From: an uncultured Pelagibacteraceae bacterium
GTDB lineage: Bacteria > Pseudomonadota > Alphaproteobacteria > Pelagibacterales > AG-422-B15
DNA length: 56,341 nucleotides
Direction: 5' to 3'
Assembly (NCBI GenBank): GCA_902610585.1
Contig: CACLWE010000009.1
Span: 1-56,341, forward strand
The notes under the pieces are model-generated. The model made no database searches. It saw only the letters and a list, made by a program, of their open reading frames with translations, and was not told the origin of the DNA. A program made the translations under genes and the position numbers. Below are positions 34,244 through 42,348 of this stretch, in pieces; position 1 is the first letter of the stretch; each line of letters opens with the position of its first letter.

Positions 34244-35002
34244 TTACTCCCCCATATAGGCTTGCTTAACATCTGCGTTATTTTTAATTTCCTCAGGTAA
34301 ACCAGATGCAAGTATTTTACCGTAATTAAGCGCAAGTATACGATCTGAAACTTTATTTACAAAACTCATGTCGTGTTCAATCATAATTATGGTAATTCCT
34401 AATAAAGATTGAATATCTTTTATCCAAAAGCCAAGATCAATTGTTTCCTCATTTGTTAATCCTGATGACGGTTCATCTAATAGAAGCAATTTTGGATCAG
34501 TGCAAAGAGCTCTTGCAAGTTCAACATTTTTGCGAACACCGTAGGGAAGGCCGTTTATAAGAGTATCTCGGTAATGTTGAAGGTCTAGAAAGTCAATTAC
34601 CTCTTCAACTTTAAGTCTGTATTCATGTTCTTGCCTACGGGCGCTGGGTGTAAAAAATACCTCAGATAAAATATTTGTTTTTTTATAAATATGTCGTCCA
34701 AGGAGTAAATTCTGAAGAACTGTTGCATTTTCAAATAATTCTAAATTTTGAAACGTTCTTGCTATTCCAAGCTTTGATATATTGTGAGGCTTAGTTTTTG
34801 AGATATTTTGATTTTCAAAATATATCTCACCTTTGCTTGGCTCATAAATTCTGCTTATCACATTGAAGAGTGTTGATTTACCCGCTCCGTTAGGTCCAAT
34901 TATTGTAAATATTTCTCCTTTATCAACCCCGAACGATACATCATTAAGTGCTTTTACTCCTCCAAATGCCACAGTGATATTTTTTACTTCAAACAAACTC
35001 AT
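34244..35002 (-). CDS. livG: LivG-type ABC transporter ATPase
   Basis: 252-aa ATPase of a HAAT importer. Walker A GPNGAGKST (K42), signature region LPYGVRKNVELARAL as usual in LivG, Walker B LLLLDEPSSGLT and switch IEHDM. The tail QAYMGE is the LivG hallmark. Overlaps livM by one base. The partner ATPase LivF and two binding proteins are on the plus strand 11-16 kb upstream. Confidence 0.94.
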   Translation of the reverse strand: MSLFEVKNITVAFGGVKALNDVSFGVDKGEIFTIIGPNGAGKSTLFNVISRIYEPSKGEIYFENQNISKTKPHNISKLGIARTFQNLELFENATVLQNLLLGRHIYKKTNILSEVFFTPSARRQEHEYRLKVEEVIDFLDLQHYRDTLINGLPYGVRKNVELARALCTDPKLLLLDEPSSGLTNEETIDLGFWIKDIQSLLGITIIMIEHDMSFVNKVSDRILALNYGKILASGLPEEIKNNADVKQAYMGE

Positions 35003-36075
35003 TATACTCGGTCCGATTTAGTAAATACTTTTTGTTTTTTAAATGTTTGTCTTTTGTAAGTAGGAAACAGTTCAAAGAATAATTTTATTTTCATCCATCT
35101 TCCATAAATCCCAAGTGGTTCATATAAAATGAAGAATACAAGTATTAGTCCAAACAACATTGGCTCAAGACCTGGCTGTGAGCCAATAGAGCTTGGTAAA
35201 TAGTCACGACAGATGGCAATTAATTGCGGTAAGAAGCCAACAAATATTGCTCCAAATACTGTTCCATGTAAACTTCCCATTCCACCAACAACGATGAGCA
35301 AAAGTAACGTTAAAGATAAAAAGATATTAAATATATCTGGAGCTAAGTAGCCAATGTAATGAGCAAGTAATGCGCCAGCTAATCCAGTAAAAGCCCCAGA
35401 AATAGCGAATGATAAAGCTTTATAGAGACCTAAGTTTACGCCTAAACTTTGTGCTGCAATTTCACTGTCTCGGATTGCTACAAAAGCTCTTCCAGTTGGT
35501 GATCTAAGTATATTGATCGCCGCAAACATCGCGGCAATAAGAAATACAAGGCAGACATAATAAAAGAACACACTGTCATAAAAACTCATACCTAAGAATT
35601 CAGGTTGAGGCACAGGCAATCCTCTGTTACCGCCTGTAAAGTGTTCCCATTTTATAAAAACATGTTCCGCAATAAAGCCCAAGGCTAATGTTGCAATAGC
35701 TAAATACATCCCTGTTAAGCGTAGGATTGGTATTCCAATTACTGCACCCACAAGAAATGAAACAATTATTACGATGGGAATTGATGCATAAAAAGGTATT
35801 CCATTAGTTAGTAAGAAAGCATGAGTATAAGCGCCAACTCCTAAGAACGCGGCATGACCTAAGGATGCAAGTCCGGTGTATCCAGACAAAATCATGAGAC
35901 CAATGCCAGCAATGGATAGAATACAAATATATGAAATTTCACCTAAATAAAAATCATCCAAGACAAGTGGTAACGCAACCATGACTAAAATAAGCAGTGA
36001 ATACCAAAAACGATCACCGTTATGCTTTGCAATATTTATATCTTGTGAATATTTTGTTTTAAAAATAAATCTCAT
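35002..36075 (-). CDS. livM: LivM-type permease
   Basis: 357-aa inner-membrane subunit with about ten helices. LLILVGMGSLHGTVFGAIFV and GYTGLASLGHAAFLGVGAYTHAFLLT are LivM signatures; YLAIATLALGFIAEHVFIKWEHFTGGNRGL is the coupling region. The C-terminal 25 residues are Lys/Gln-rich and cytosolic. Overlaps livH and livG by one base each, so the three are translationally linked. Confidence 0.94.
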   Translation of the reverse strand: MRFIFKTKYSQDINIAKHNGDRFWYSLLILVMVALPLVLDDFYLGEISYICILSIAGIGLMILSGYTGLASLGHAAFLGVGAYTHAFLLTNGIPFYASIPIVIIVSFLVGAVIGIPILRLTGMYLAIATLALGFIAEHVFIKWEHFTGGNRGLPVPQPEFLGMSFYDSVFFYYVCLVFLIAAMFAAINILRSPTGRAFVAIRDSEIAAQSLGVNLGLYKALSFAISGAFTGLAGALLAHYIGYLAPDIFNIFLSLTLLLLIVVGGMGSLHGTVFGAIFVGFLPQLIAICRDYLPSSIGSQPGLEPMLFGLILVFFILYEPLGIYGRWMKIKLFFELFPTYKRQTFKKQKVFTKSDRV

Positions 36076-36956
36076 TATACTTTTTTGACCTCAGCTTTAT
36101 CAGAGAACAATCCTCTTGGATAAATAATCAATGTTAAGATAAGAACGAGGTAAGCAGATATTTCTCTCACTCCTTCAAACAAATAATTTTCGTAAGTTCC
36201 ACATAATTGTTCAACAATTCCTATAATAATACCACCAACAATTGCTCCAGGTATTGATCCAAATCCTCCTAGAACAGCTGCAGCAAATGCTTTTAAACCA
36301 ATTAATGATATTGATGTATCTACCAATGTAATTGGAGCGAGTAGTATACCCGCGACAGCAGCAACTCCTGCAGAAATTGACCATATTAATGAAAAAATAA
36401 ATTTAACCGGTATTCCCATATAGTAAGCAGCTAATTGGTTTTCTGAAGACGCTCTCATTGCCACACCAATTTTTGAAAATGTAAAAAAGAAATAAAGTGC
36501 AGACATTAAAATTGCAGTTCCAACAATTATAGAGAGGTTCACATATGAGATTATAAGACCGTTAAATTCAGTAATTTTTCCAGAGAAAGGTGTACTAAAT
36601 GAAAATATGTCTGTGCCCCAGTAAATTGATGCAAATCCTCTAAAAATAAAACCTAAACCGATAGTTAGCATTACGGTAGCAAATGCAGGCTGCCCAATAA
36701 TCTGTCTCACTACAACGGCATCAACGAAAAACCCAAATACAGCAATAATTAAAACAGTAAGAGCGAATCCAGTGAGGTAGTCCATGCCTAAAATTCCAAT
36801 AAGTGAGTAGGCCACAAATGCTCCGAGCATAAGAATATCGCCTTGAGCAAAATTAATGGTTTCTGTAGCTTTGTAAATTAGTACAAAACCCAATGCGACA
36901 AGTCCGTATATGCAGCCAGAAGCTATTCCATCAATTACTAATTGAATCAATTGCAT
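36075..36956 (-). CDS. livH: LivH-type permease
   Basis: 293-aa inner-membrane subunit with about eight helices. Starts QLIQLVIDGIASGCIYGLVALGFVLIYKATETINFAQGDILMLGAF, the family signature. AAVLGGFGSIPGAIVGGIIIGIVEQL is the conserved C-terminal loop. First gene of the livHMG operon; its promoter must lie in the 167-bp AT-rich gap before the next gene on the plus strand. No binding protein adjoins. Confidence 0.94.
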   Translation of the reverse strand: MQLIQLVIDGIASGCIYGLVALGFVLIYKATETINFAQGDILMLGAFVAYSLIGILGMDYLTGFALTVLIIAVFGFFVDAVVVRQIIGQPAFATVMLTIGLGFIFRGFASIYWGTDIFSFSTPFSGKITEFNGLIISYVNLSIIVGTAILMSALYFFFTFSKIGVAMRASSENQLAAYYMGIPVKFIFSLIWSISAGVAAVAGILLAPITLVDTSISLIGLKAFAAAVLGGFGSIPGAIVGGIIIGIVEQLCGTYENYLFEGVREISAYLVLILTLIIYPRGLFSDKAEVKKV

Positions 36957-37123
36957 AAATTATAATTCTAATATTCTACTTTAAGTAATTATCAAATTTT
37001 ATTAAATATATATTTACCAAGATAACAAGTTATAAAAATTAGTCACTTTATATAAAAAATTCACTTTCTAACAAAGAAATAAATAATTAACCTTCCGTTC
37101 ATATAACAATTATAGGGGGTTAT

Positions 37124-37918
37124 ATGTTTAAAACAGACGATAACGTAATTAAAGCCTGTATGTTTATTTCAGGCCTTATATTCTTCGTTTATGGATGCAT
37201 TATGATGTTCAATTATGATTATATGATTGATCGATATCCAACATTCGAAGATAACTTAACTACAGAATTTTTCTTAAATTGGTTTGGAGCGGTTAATTTT
37301 GTAGCCTATGTAGGCATTCTATATATGGGTTTCAAAGGGTTAGAGAGAGCATTTTTTGCTTATGCACTACCTGTCGTTCTACTTCAATTAATATGGGTTG
37401 CGATGTCATTGCAGCTAAGCGGTGGAGAAAACTATACTGGTCTTTATGCATGGATAATTTTGTTTGTGCTATTAGCCATAGCAAGATTTAGAGCTGGTTA
37501 TCCACTTGCAATTGAGAAAGCTGGAACTCCGTTTGGAGTTACTGACAAAACAACTCAAATCATGGGATATATTGCAATTGCTGCAGTGCTGTTTAATGTT
37601 GTTTCTTACTTCATATATCCAGGTGGATTTATTGAGCAATCTCCGCTATTGGAGAGCAACCCTCAATCTGAACACAGTGTATTGGGAATAACTATGATCA
37701 ACATAGCTATACTAATTGCTCTTGTTTATCAGTTCAGAGCTGGACTAAGTGGAGTTTTAGTATCAATGAGTGCAGTTGCAGGAACGATGTTCTTTTGTGC
37801 AATGTTAGTTGGAAGTGTGACATTTCCCGATGGTGGTAACCCATTATTGGCATTTTTTATAATTCTAAATTTCATTGTATTTTTGACTATCTTTTTCAGA
37901 AACCAAAGTAATTTTTAG
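37124..37918 (+). CDS. Polytopic membrane protein, unknown (264 aa)
   Basis: Eight or so helices in two similar halves: residues 10-110 and 140-250 each contain about four helices. Polar loop YDYMIDRYPTFEDNLTTEFF lies early. A very strong ribosome site (AGGGGG, then TTATATG) stands out from the weak sites elsewhere in the window, suggesting high expression. The next gene also has a strong site and starts 10 bp later. No family recognised. Confidence 0.7.
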   Translation: MFKTDDNVIKACMFISGLIFFVYGCIMMFNYDYMIDRYPTFEDNLTTEFFLNWFGAVNFVAYVGILYMGFKGLERAFFAYALPVVLLQLIWVAMSLQLSGGENYTGLYAWIILFVLLAIARFRAGYPLAIEKAGTPFGVTDKTTQIMGYIAIAAVLFNVVSYFIYPGGFIEQSPLLESNPQSEHSVLGITMINIAILIALVYQFRAGLSGVLVSMSAVAGTMFFCAMLVGSVTFPDGGNPLLAFFIILNFIVFLTIFFRNQSNF

Positions 37919-37928
37919 GAGGAACAAA

Positions 37929-38348
37929 ATGATTAAAGTTGAAGACACAATAAGCAGAGTAATAATTTGTTTCTTAATAGTTTTATTTCTCTTTTATGGT
38001 TTTATGTTTATAGACAATGAGCCAGTATTAGCTTTTGCAGAGCGAATAGGAACAAATCCGAGCGATGTTGATGCAGCACATATTTTGCTGTTTGCAAATC
38101 TCGGGTGGGTTTATATAGTTTTTGCAGTAGGTTTTACTGCATGTTTACTTGCACCAATTGAACAATCTACAGTGTTTTTTAGAATGATGTTGGTTGGATC
38201 CTTTGTCACTTCTATAAGGCAAATTGTTTTATTTATGGGCGAAGATGGGGGCGCTAATCCAGTTCCTATGGTGGCTAGTATACTTGTCTTCATTCTGATG
38301 AATGTCTTGTACGACAGGGCAGGAATGAGAATTGGTAGAACATTTTAA
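37929..38348 (+). CDS. Small membrane protein, unknown (139 aa)
   Basis: Four helices (VIICFLIVLFLFYGFMFI, HILLFANLGWVYIVFAVGFTACLLA, FFRMMLVGSFVTSIRQIVLFM, VPMVASILVFILMNVLY). TAGGAGG, a near-perfect ribosome site, ends 7 bases before the ATG. Probably forms a unit with the 264-aa gene; a strong terminator follows. No family recognised. Confidence 0.7.
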   Translation: MIKVEDTISRVIICFLIVLFLFYGFMFIDNEPVLAFAERIGTNPSDVDAAHILLFANLGWVYIVFAVGFTACLLAPIEQSTVFFRMMLVGSFVTSIRQIVLFMGEDGGANPVPMVASILVFILMNVLYDRAGMRIGRTF

Positions 38349-38370
38349 ACATACTTAATCTATAAATTAA

Positions 38371-38409
38371 GGACCCGTTCAATTTATACTTGGACGGGTC
38401 TTTTTTTTT
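38371..38409 (+). terminator. Rho-independent terminator
   Basis: GACCCGTTCAA (38372-38382) pairs with TTGGACGGGTC (38390-38400), one T-G wobble, 7-base loop, followed by nine T. It ends the two-gene membrane protein unit. Confidence 0.93.
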
Positions 38410-38473
38410 ATAAAATCCTGATTTTTCCTCTTTTTTCTTATAATGATCCCAATATACAAATTACCTTAATGGA

Positions 38474-38556
38474 AATAAGAGAAGAACTTCCCCATTTATA
38501 TTTGGAAGGGTGGAGGATTAAATGAGGAAGTTCAGTCTTCTGTCTAGTTACTCAAT
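38474..38556 (-). ncRNA. Candidate Pho-regulated small RNA with anti-Shine-Dalgarno loop
   Basis: Leftward RNA predicted from a TATAAT at 38568-38563 to a T-rich stretch at about 38483-38473. It contains a 15-bp hairpin: arm GAACTTCCTCATTTA (38533-38519) with TAAATGGGGAAGTTC (38498-38484), one T-G wobble. The 20-base loop contains UCCUCCACCCUUCC, which can pair with ribosome-binding sites. C-rich CCUCC loops are known in alphaproteobacterial small RNAs (the cuckoo type), but I do not claim homology. No family match; no experimental support. Confidence 0.5.
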
Positions 38557-38562
38557 AATTAA

Positions 38563-38618
38563 ATTATAATTTTTAATTTTGTCATAAAAATTACAAGAAT
38601 ATTAAAATTTTATGACAG
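38563..38618 (-). promoter_or_regulatory. Leftward PhoB-type array and -10 box
   Basis: Read leftward: CTGTCAT, AAAA, TTTTAAT, ATTC, TTGTAAT, TTTT, ATGACAA, then 10 bases, then TATAAT. Four 7-base half-sites repeat at an exact 11-base period. The 10-base gap to the -10 is the same as upstream of pstS. The outer part also makes a 10-bp inverted repeat TGTCATAAAA/TTTTATGACA. Confidence 0.55.
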
Positions 38619-38634
38619 ATTTCTAGAAAGTATG

Positions 38635-38668
38635 GCTTAACAAATCTTTCATAAATTATTGGTAATGT
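38635..38668 (+). promoter_or_regulatory. Possible rightward Pho box of plcP
   Basis: GCTTAAC (38635-38641), AAAT, CTTTCAT (38646-38652), 10 bases, then TAATGT (38663-38668). Same 7+4 and 10-base spacing as the other arrays but with weaker half-sites and -10. It lies 30 bases before the plcP ATG. The leftward array at 38563-38618 could also serve this gene. Confidence 0.35.
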
Positions 38669-38698
38669 AATGAAGATTGATTCTTTTTTACCAAATTT

Positions 38699-39517
38699 AT
38701 GGTCAACGAAAAAAATAATGTTATTCCTCTCTTAAAATATCGTTCCATATTTATTTCAGATATTCATTTAGGGTCAAAAGGCTGTCAAGCTGAACAGTTG
38801 CTTGATTTTTTAAAAAATACCAGATCAGATTACCTATACTTAGTTGGAGATATTATAGATGGGTGGCGACTTAAAAATAGATGGTACTGGCCACAAAGTC
38901 ACAGTGATGTAATACAAAAAATTCTAAGAAAAGCACGACATGGAACTAAAGTGTTTTATGTATCAGGAAATCATGATGAGCTTGTTAGAAAATTTGTGCC
39001 AATAACACTAGGCGAAATTAGAGTAGTTAATGAAATCAAACATAAGACAGTAGATGGATCTGAATATCTTATACTGCATGGAGACAAATTTGACTCAATT
39101 ATCAATATCGCACCCTGGTTAGCCCATCTTGGCGCTAGCGCATACGATTTAGCTTTATGGCTAAATAGAAGATTTAATCAATTAAGATTATTATTGGGTT
39201 TGAAATATTGGTCGCTTTCAAAGTATCTAAAATTAAAAGTAAAAAATGCTGTTTCTTACATTAATAAGTACGAAGAAATAGTTGCAGGTTATGCAAAAAA
39301 GAAAAATCTAAAAGGAGTTATTTGCGGACATATTCACCATGCTTCACATCGAATAATAAATGGAGTTCATTACTATAATGATGGGGACTGGGTAGAAAGT
39401 TGCTCCTTTATGATAGAAAATTTTGATGGATCAATGGAAATTCTTTTCTGGAAAGATATCGCTGAAAAGTATGAAATTATCAACAAACATAAGGACTCCG
39501 TAAAGGTATTAAGTTAA
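38699..39517 (+). CDS. plcP: PlcP-like phospholipid phosphodiesterase
   Basis: 272-aa calcineurin-like metallophosphoesterase, related to LpxH. Metal motifs: DIH (21-23), GDIID (50-54), GNHDE (90-94), LHGDK and GHIHH near residue 207. WRLKNRWYWPQSHSDVIQKILRKARHGTKVFYVSGNHDE is the PlcP-type pattern. PlcP cuts the head group from phospholipids to give diacylglycerol during phosphate starvation (shown in Sinorhizobium and marine bacteria). The adjacent glycosyltransferase and the pst/pho block support this role over lipid A synthesis. Confidence 0.85.
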   Translation: MVNEKNNVIPLLKYRSIFISDIHLGSKGCQAEQLLDFLKNTRSDYLYLVGDIIDGWRLKNRWYWPQSHSDVIQKILRKARHGTKVFYVSGNHDELVRKFVPITLGEIRVVNEIKHKTVDGSEYLILHGDKFDSIINIAPWLAHLGASAYDLALWLNRRFNQLRLLLGLKYWSLSKYLKLKVKNAVSYINKYEEIVAGYAKKKNLKGVICGHIHHASHRIINGVHYYNDGDWVESCSFMIENFDGSMEILFWKDIAEKYEIINKHKDSVKVLS

Positions 39518-40525
39518 TTGAAAATACTCATCGCATCAGACGCATGGCTCCCTCAAATAAATGGTGTTGTTAGAACTTATCAAACACTTGGTGATGAACT
39601 TACAAGTCAAGGACATGAGGTTAGGTACATAACTCCAGATAAATTTATTACAATTCCACTGATTATTTATCCTGAAATAAAACTTGCGATTAATCATTGG
39701 TTCAAAATTGGCGTGATCATTGAGAAGTTTAAGCCTGATTTTATACACGTTGCTACAGAGGGACCTATTGGCTTAGCGGTTAGGAATTATTGTTCAAAGA
39801 ATAATTATGCGTTTACAACCTCGTATTGTACAAAATTTCCTGAATATATAAACACGATGGCTAAGATACCTGTATCTTTTACATATAAAATTTTGAAATG
39901 GTTTCACAAAAATTCTAGCGCAGTAATGGTATCCTCTAATTCAATTATAGATGAACTTAATTCACATGGAATTAAAAGGACAGTTAAATGGTCCAGGGGC
40001 GTTGATATAAAAGCTTTTAATCCGAAGAACAAGATTGATCTCAATTTAGAAAAACCAATTTATTTATATGTAGGAAGAATATCTAAGGAAAAATCATTAG
40101 AAGATTTTCTTAAATTAAATTTAAAAGGCACAAAACTACTTGTAGGTGATGGACCCTCTAAGAAAAAATTAGAAAAAAAATATACTGATGCAGTTTTTGT
40201 AGGAGCGAAGAAAGGAAATGAACTGGCCCAGTACTATGCATCTTCAGATATCTTTGTATTTCCAAGTAAAACAGATACGTTTGGAATGGTCATGATCGAG
40301 GCTCTCGCCAGTGGACTTCCTGTGGCCGCATATCCTGTTCCAGGTCCAATTGATGTTTTTGATAATTTTAAATATAATTGTCTTGATCATAATTTAATTA
40401 ATTCAATTGATAAGGCGAGAAAAGTGAGTCGTACAGATTGTATAAATTATAGTAAAAAGTTTGATTGGCAGGAGGTTTCTAAGCTGTTTTTGTCACATCA
40501 AACTGTATCACGCGTTGCAAAATAA
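39518..40525 (+). CDS. Agt-like GT4 glycosyltransferase (glycolipid synthesis)
   Basis: 335-aa GT4 enzyme. N-terminal SDAWLPQINGVVRTYQTLGDELTSQGHEV is typical of diacylglycerol glucosyltransferases. Donor motif: LLVGDGPSKKKLEKKY, then SSDIFVFPSKTDTFGMVMIEALASGLPVAAYPVPGP. Start is TTG at 39518, directly after the plcP stop. In related bacteria the PlcP-Agt pair replaces phospholipids by sugar lipids under phosphate limitation; here the substrate sugar is unknown. Confidence 0.85.
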   Translation: MKILIASDAWLPQINGVVRTYQTLGDELTSQGHEVRYITPDKFITIPLIIYPEIKLAINHWFKIGVIIEKFKPDFIHVATEGPIGLAVRNYCSKNNYAFTTSYCTKFPEYINTMAKIPVSFTYKILKWFHKNSSAVMVSSNSIIDELNSHGIKRTVKWSRGVDIKAFNPKNKIDLNLEKPIYLYVGRISKEKSLEDFLKLNLKGTKLLVGDGPSKKKLEKKYTDAVFVGAKKGNELAQYYASSDIFVFPSKTDTFGMVMIEALASGLPVAAYPVPGPIDVFDNFKYNCLDHNLINSIDKARKVSRTDCINYSKKFDWQEVSKLFLSHQTVSRVAK

Positions 40526-40657
40526 CAACACTTCGAAAAAAAATTTTTTTATACAGTATTCATCTTAATAAATTTTAAATAAAAAATTAATAATAAGAAA
40601 TTATATTTAAATAATTTTGAAATAAAAAAAACACGTTTAAACATATAAAGAAATAAA

Positions 40658-40691
40658 CTGTTATATAATCTTAACAAAATTGAAATAATAT
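40658..40691 (+). promoter_or_regulatory. Pho-like half-sites and -10 upstream of the porin
   Basis: CTGTTAT (40658-40664), ATAA, TCTTAAC (40669-40675), 10 bases, TAATAT (40686-40691). A second set, CTGTAAC, TTTTAAT, CTTAATA (40700, 40711, 40722) with the same 11-base period, lies just downstream. The 282-bp gap before the porin is extremely AT-rich, so chance matches are likely; moderate-low confidence. Confidence 0.3.
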
Positions 40692-40807
40692 TAATTTAGC
40701 TGTAACAAAATTTTAATAGACCTTAATAATTGTTAATATTTACTTAACTAAAATTTTATGAAATCTCATGTATGACTTCACTTATTAATTAATTAATGGA
40801 GTGATAT

Positions 40808-41740
40808 ATGAACAACAAAATCTTAAGTGCGACGACTGCACTTGCTAGTATAATGGCTCTTTCAAGTGCGCAAGCAGATGTAACTGTTGGCGGTACTTTT
40901 AATGGCTTGTGGGGATCTGGAGATTCTTACGCGTCTCAGGAAAGAATATCAATAACAGAATCAGCATACGTGACTTATACAGATACATTAGACAATGGTA
41001 TAGGTATAGAAGGTGTCATGGCTTACGAGTCTGGTGGAGGTGGTGATTTTGATATTTCATTGATTTCTGACATGGGCACAGTTTCTTTTGGTAATGGTCT
41101 CTCAGGCGGCCCCGTTGATAGTATGGATAGCCACCCTGTAAAATCATCATTTGCAAGCTCGAGAAAATTACCTCAAGGCCTAAGCGCTGATTATGAAGAT
41201 GGTGACGGCGTTACTGGTGCAGCAGGTTTTGATGATAGCAACCAAATTGTCTACACATCACCTAAGATAAATGGATTTACTGTTAAAGCGGGTATCGGAT
41301 TTGGAACAACGGCTGGTTATGACGACATAGTGGCTTATTCAATATCTGGAAAGATCGCCGGTTTTTCAGTCAAAGGAGGTATTGTCGATGAAGGCAATAC
41401 GGACTCTAGAACTGGGGATGAAAACTATATGATTGGTATTAAAGCACCTAAACTTGCAGGTTACACGATTGGTTATGGTCTATACGATTCAGATAGCGGT
41501 GACAGCTATACAGTAGTAGGTGTGAAAACACCAAAGATTCCTGGATTGGGTGCAACTTTTCAATACGAGTATTTTGATGTAGATAATCCTGGCGCAACGG
41601 CTGATGACGATGGCTCTATTGCTTCCTTGCAAAAGTCATTCGGTGGAGGCGTAAAAGCATCACTTGAATATCATGTTGCTTCTGTGGGTTCAAATGAGGA
41701 TGTTGAAAACTTCTTCATTGGCTACAAAATTGGCTTTTAA
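40808..41740 (+). CDS. Outer-membrane porin
   Basis: 310 aa. Signal peptide ends ALSSAQA; mature part starts DVTVGGTFNGLWGSG and runs as alternating beta strands to a C-terminal Phe (NFFIGYKIGF), the BAM recognition end. The strand SVSF/VSFGNGLSGG and a loop of acid residues fit a 16-strand general porin of the alphaproteobacterial type. Ribosome site GGAG precedes the ATG. Position in a phosphate-stress block suggests nutrient or anion uptake; channel selectivity cannot be read. Confidence 0.88.
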   Translation: MNNKILSATTALASIMALSSAQADVTVGGTFNGLWGSGDSYASQERISITESAYVTYTDTLDNGIGIEGVMAYESGGGGDFDISLISDMGTVSFGNGLSGGPVDSMDSHPVKSSFASSRKLPQGLSADYEDGDGVTGAAGFDDSNQIVYTSPKINGFTVKAGIGFGTTAGYDDIVAYSISGKIAGFSVKGGIVDEGNTDSRTGDENYMIGIKAPKLAGYTIGYGLYDSDSGDSYTVVGVKTPKIPGLGATFQYEYFDVDNPGATADDDGSIASLQKSFGGGVKASLEYHVASVGSNEDVENFFIGYKIGF

Positions 41741-41777
41741 TTAACTTTTTTTAATCCTTTCAAGTTAATTGATCATG

Positions 41778-41813
41778 ATAACCAGAGTGCAAATAATGCA
41801 CTCTGGTTATTTT
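41778..41813 (+). terminator. Strong hairpin terminator after the porin
   Basis: ATAACCAGAGTGC (41778-41790) pairs perfectly with GCACTCTGGTTAT (41798-41810) over a 7-base loop and is followed by TTT and AT-rich sequence. A 13-bp perfect stem, the most stable in the window. Confidence 0.9.
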
Positions 41814-41849
41814 AATAAACATGTAACAATCTTGTAATATTAATAAGTG

Positions 41850-42347
41850 ATGAAAGCATATTTTTTTTTCATTTTTATTTTAGTCACTCTCACTAACTGC
41901 GCTCAACTTCCATTAAGCATAGAAAGGGCAGACTCTGGCCATATAAGAGGAGAAGACGCAGCAGATCCTAACTCAAGGGGGATAAGCCTTAATAAATGGA
42001 TAAACGATGAAATAAGTAAATCACTCTCAATCAACAATGACAATTTAATTAATAATAAAGAAAAGCTATGGAAGGCTTCACTTGCAAAGTTGTCATTCAT
42101 GCCGGTGTTGGAAGCCAACAAAGAAGACTACTTTATATTGACTGATTGGTTTTCAATTGAAAAAGATATAAACAGCCGCATTAAAATTGATGTTTATATT
42201 GTTGGTGATGATTTAACAGCAGATTCCTTAGACATAAGAATATTCATTCAAGAATTAAAAAATAATAATTGGATAAAATCAACCTCCGATAACGATGTAT
42301 TAATAAAAATTCAAAATAGCATAATTGATTACGCTGCATCAATATAA
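41850..42347 (+). CDS. DUF3576-family lipoprotein
   Basis: 165 aa from ATG 41850 (a GTG lies one codon earlier). Signal with lipobox TLTNC (FILVTLTNCAQ), so an anchored lipoprotein. LWKASLAKLSFMPVLEANKEDYFILTDWFSIE...RIKIDVYIVGDDLTADSLDIRIFIQ is the DUF3576 pattern, in which a W and LSFMP are invariant. Function unknown. Half-sites TTTTAAT, ATGTAAC and TTGTAAT at 11-base period (41810-41838) lie directly upstream, so Pho control is possible. Confidence 0.85.
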   Translation: MKAYFFFIFILVTLTNCAQLPLSIERADSGHIRGEDAADPNSRGISLNKWINDEISKSLSINNDNLINNKEKLWKASLAKLSFMPVLEANKEDYFILTDWFSIEKDINSRIKIDVYIVGDDLTADSLDIRIFIQELKNNNWIKSTSDNDVLIKIQNSIIDYAASI

Positions 42348-42348
42348 T

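Noticed and set aside
40526-40807. Gene in the 282-bp gap before the porin
   Set aside because: Extremely AT-rich with stops in all frames; only regulatory-looking half-sites are seen.
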